From Neoroseomonas eburnea (lineage in GTDB: Bacteria > Pseudomonadota > Alphaproteobacteria > Acetobacterales > Acetobacteraceae), in the NCBI RefSeq assembly GCF_018129005.1, contig NZ_JAAEDL010000026.1, forward strand, positions 1 through 64,000: DNA of 64,000 nucleotides, in the 5' to 3' direction. Every line of letters begins with the position of its first letter. The first letter of the stretch is position 1. A program made the translations under genes and the position numbers. The notes under the pieces were generated by a model, which was given only the letters and a program-made list of their open reading frames with translations, did no database searches and was not told the DNA's origin. Positions 61,769 to 64,000 of this stretch are shown here, one piece after another.

Positions 61769-63343
61769 GTGACTGGGGCCTTTGAGTATCGCCGACACCT
61801 TGCTGAGAGCGACCATTTGTTGGTCGCGACACTGCCTGCTGGGGAGGGCGACCTGGTTCTCCGGCCGGAGGTGGAGGTCGCTCCGAACGGCGCGGGAGCA
61901 GTTCTAGTCAGGTACGCCCTCTGGGAGGTAGTCCTCCCATCTGAGGCTATGCATGGGGCGCCCGGTCTTGTCCGTCTTCTAGCTGAGCGTCGTGTCTCCC
62001 GATCCGAATTGGGCGCTGGCTCCGCAGCTCGTGTAGTTGCCTTATTAGCCGCGCAAGGGTGCATCCTTCCCGAACTGCCGCACGAGATCCGCGTTAAGGA
62101 CGTGCCCAGGCTCTTCGCCCCACTGCGCTCAAAATTGTACGCAGAATACTATGCGCACCCGCTCTGGCAGCGTCTTCGGTCCGGCAGTGCCTCACGTGGC
62201 GAGCTTGTGGCCTGGATCATCCACAATTACCACATTTCGCGATCAGCCGGGCCCATTGCCGCACGTATGGCAATGCGCTCACCTGTGCCAGACCTGCGGG
62301 CGTTCTTCATGGAAGACTCGCTTGAAGAGTATTGGCATTGCGATGCCTTCTACTTCGCAGGAGCCGGGGAACTAGCGCTTCGCCCAGACATGGTGAAGGC
62401 CTACGTTCCCTTGGCCGCCTCGACCGCTTTCGAGGACCAAGCCCTGCGAACGGCCGACGAAGACTGGCTGGGTCACCTCCTGATCGCTTACTTCCAGGAA
62501 GCGAGCATCCTGTTCCGAGATGACAGCGAAACATTTTATGATGCCGTAGAAGAGGCCTACGGGATAGGTGGTTTCTTCGCCGGCTGGCGCCGTCACATGA
62601 CGCTCGATCTCGATCATGGACACGCCGACGGCCTAAGGAGCATGTTTGACTCAGATGCGCATATCGCCTTGCCGGATTTGGTCAGATCCTTCCGCAGCGT
62701 GCAGTTGGCACATTTCTTTCTCATCCGCGCTCTCGATCAGATAGCAGTCCATGCCGACGTCGTGGATGCGCTCGGCGCGCGCCAGCCTGCAGCGTTCATA
62801 GGATCCGGCGGACAGACAGCGCCGCGAGTCGGCGAGACACGTTGCGCCGGCAATCAGGATGAGGTTTGCGGCCGCCACCTAGTTGCAGCACTCGGCGACG
62901 CCAGTTTCCTAGCACTGGCTAACTCCCGGTCCCACGATGACATCGTTATGGCCGGCAGGCTGGCCGCGGCAGTATCTCAGATGCGGGATGAATATGCTCC
63001 GCTTGTCGGGACAGCTAAGACAATAAGGGACGTGGGCAACCCTTGGATTGTAGCCGTCCGAAACTTTGTGGTTGAGCGTTCCCCGAAAGTGAGCGTTGTC
63101 GTCGAACTCGCAGGCGACCTGCTTGCAGCCGCCAAGGGTTTCGATCCCAACCTCAAGACATCCGATCTCCATCGGCAGCTTGAACACCTTGCGACGCAGT
63201 TGCCGCACGACCGAGCGACAATAGAGAGAGCTCAACTTCGCGAACTGCTAACCCTCGCCCGAATCGGGGGCGTACTTCAGCCGCTTGTGCTAGGTGGCGC
63301 GCCGGCTGCATTTACGCTGCCAACACATCACGCCCAGGCGTAG
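61769..63343 (+). CDS. Heme-oxygenase-like (TenA/PqqC fold, putative diiron) protein
   Basis: 524 residues. The start is taken as GTG 61769, where the reading frame opens 13 bases after the upstream stop. About 1-105 is a small alpha/beta domain that may be a winged-helix peptide-binding module (LVRLLAERRVSRSELGAGSA, ending QGCILPELPHE). About 110-300 shows the heme-oxygenase-like fold: YAEYYAHPLWQRLRSG (about 124-139), AWIIHNYHISRSAGPIAARM (149-168), FFMEDSLEEYWHCDAFYF (179-196) with EExxH-like E186/E187/H190, and WRRHMTLDLDHGHADG (273-288) with His276, Asp280, His283. This residue set fits HDO-type diiron enzymes. The C-terminal 200 residues look like a second, decayed or divergent helical domain. 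It is probably an oxidative tailoring enzyme; the substrate is unknown. Confidence 0.6.
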   Translation: MTGAFEYRRHLAESDHLLVATLPAGEGDLVLRPEVEVAPNGAGAVLVRYALWEVVLPSEAMHGAPGLVRLLAERRVSRSELGAGSAARVVALLAAQGCILPELPHEIRVKDVPRLFAPLRSKLYAEYYAHPLWQRLRSGSASRGELVAWIIHNYHISRSAGPIAARMAMRSPVPDLRAFFMEDSLEEYWHCDAFYFAGAGELALRPDMVKAYVPLAASTAFEDQALRTADEDWLGHLLIAYFQEASILFRDDSETFYDAVEEAYGIGGFFAGWRRHMTLDLDHGHADGLRSMFDSDAHIALPDLVRSFRSVQLAHFFLIRALDQIAVHADVVDALGARQPAAFIGSGGQTAPRVGETRCAGNQDEVCGRHLVAALGDASFLALANSRSHDDIVMAGRLAAAVSQMRDEYAPLVGTAKTIRDVGNPWIVAVRNFVVERSPKVSVVVELAGDLLAAAKGFDPNLKTSDLHRQLEHLATQLPHDRATIERAQLRELLTLARIGGVLQPLVLGGAPAAFTLPTHHAQA

Positions 63344-63350
63344 TCGCGCG

Positions 63351-64000
63351 ATGCGGCTTGGTGAGGTGTTTGATCTCGAGGGCACCTACCGCGTCCAGAG
63401 CAGGCGCGTCGGCCGGCCTTCGCGCCTTGTCGGCCGATGGGGAATTGGCAACTCGCCGCATCATCTCGACGAGTATGCCATCAACGTGCGCCTCGCGCAT
63501 GATCCGGCTTGGCGAGGCACTCGAGCCGTGAAGCTGAGGCCCGCATTCGTTGAGCAGCGCGCCGGCGAGTTCGAACAGGAACCTGACATTTTGTACAAGG
63601 TCAGCCAGTTCATCCCCGCGGAGGGGAAATCGCCCATGCCGACGAATATCGTCGATGTTGCGAAGGCCTTATCGAACTGGGACAGGCGCGTACCCGTTCT
63701 GCGAGCGCTAATTGGTCAGAAGTCTACGGAAGAACTTCAAGCATTCTTAAACCCCCGCTTGGCGAGAGTAATAGCAAACGAGTATTTTGTGCATGAGGCT
63801 GGGCATGCCATCGGTTATGATACAGAAAGTAAGTATGCTGATGGATATTTTAAATTGGCAGGCAAGACCGTTTGGCCGCTCATCTACGTTGAGGAGTTCC
63901 GAGCTGATCTACTTTCATTCGCGTTTGCGAGCGACTTGCTTGACCGGCAGGAAGCGGCAGCTGTGTTCGTTTACAATGTTTTCTTGCGGCTTGGCGTGCA
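63351..64000 (+). CDS. HExxH metalloprotein, 3' end outside window
   Basis: An open frame from ATG 63351, eight bases after the preceding stop, to the window edge (216 residues seen). The first 90 residues are basic and beta-rich (LGEVFDLEGTYRVQSRRVGR, SPHHLDEYAINVRLAHDPAW). At 144-156 is EYFVHEAGHAIGY with the zinc motif HEAGH (148-152). At 180-187 is VEEFRADL, with Glu residues placed as a third zinc ligand about 30 residues later, in the order of gluzincin-like peptidases. Base composition is low in G+C like its neighbour. It is probably a metallopeptidase or HExxH-type peptide-modifying enzyme working with the two preceding genes. The C-terminus is not visible. Confidence 0.6.
   Translation, partial: MRLGEVFDLEGTYRVQSRRVGRPSRLVGRWGIGNSPHHLDEYAINVRLAHDPAWRGTRAVKLRPAFVEQRAGEFEQEPDILYKVSQFIPAEGKSPMPTNIVDVAKALSNWDRRVPVLRALIGQKSTEELQAFLNPRLARVIANEYFVHEAGHAIGYDTESKYADGYFKLAGKTVWPLIYVEEFRADLLSFAFASDLLDRQEAAAVFVYNVFLRLGV

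Overview
The window is about 70 % G+C. Its backbone genes point to an alphaproteobacterium, most likely an Acetobacteraceae relative (Roseomonas-like): an NDUFA12-type complex I gene next to mlaD, a small conserved gene and a DUF2155 gene, a complete kdp potassium operon, and DUF6065- and DUF5132-type proteins. This placement is inference from gene content, not a marker gene; no rRNA or tRNA gene was recognised.

Layout. 1-10.7 kb: housekeeping and membrane genes (ribonucleotide-reductase-like protein, NDUFA12, MlaD, DUF2155, a cyclic-nucleotide-domain MscS channel, an MFS transporter), a 61-residue peptide with a duplicated motif next to a DUF6065-like gene, a RadC-like protein that has lost its metal ligands, a winged-helix/TPR regulator and a frameshifted lipoprotein gene. 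10.9-21.7 kb: an SDR enzyme and a metal-handling block. The block holds a ZntA-type ATPase behind a MerR-type promoter, then an overlapping MgtE-like / HMA2-P-type-ATPase / SAM-synthetase-paralogue operon, facing a convergent set of a histone-H1-like protein, an HMA2 protein and a DUF5132 protein. 22-29.5 kb: an AraC regulator, a secreted sulfatase, an outer-membrane barrel and an octaheme cytochrome with TPRs. 29.8-37.9 kb: kdpFABC-kdpDE plus a 27-residue upstream membrane ORF.

38-51 kb is a patchwork of acquired and decaying DNA. It holds phage head-gene remnants, a merT gene with a truncated GDCCVxC-type partner, and a ruined type I-G (formerly I-U) CRISPR-Cas locus: cas7, csb2, cas4-cas1, cas2, with no array, cas3 or cas8. 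After that come a RES-type toxin-antitoxin pair and a serine-recombinase/ParB/ParB element. In cas1 a 44-bp segment between 8-bp inverted repeats has been flipped in place, and all three expected catalytic positions are changed or deleted.

51-61.2 kb is the tail module of a siphophage-like prophage on the minus strand. It has a tail-chaperone gene ending in a canonical -1 slippery heptamer, a tape-measure gene, tail-tip genes and a tail fibre, interrupted by a hemolysin-III/hypothetical pair. 61.5-64 kb is visibly lower in G+C. It carries a small protein, a heme-oxygenase-like protein and the start of an HExxH metalloprotein, resembling the edge of an undescribed peptide-modification or redox cluster that runs out of the window.

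A 107-bp two-hairpin repeat occurs three times complete and twice as a degenerate half; in two places its end supplies the stop codon of a damaged gene. Family assignments rest on motifs recognised by eye; no database search was possible.
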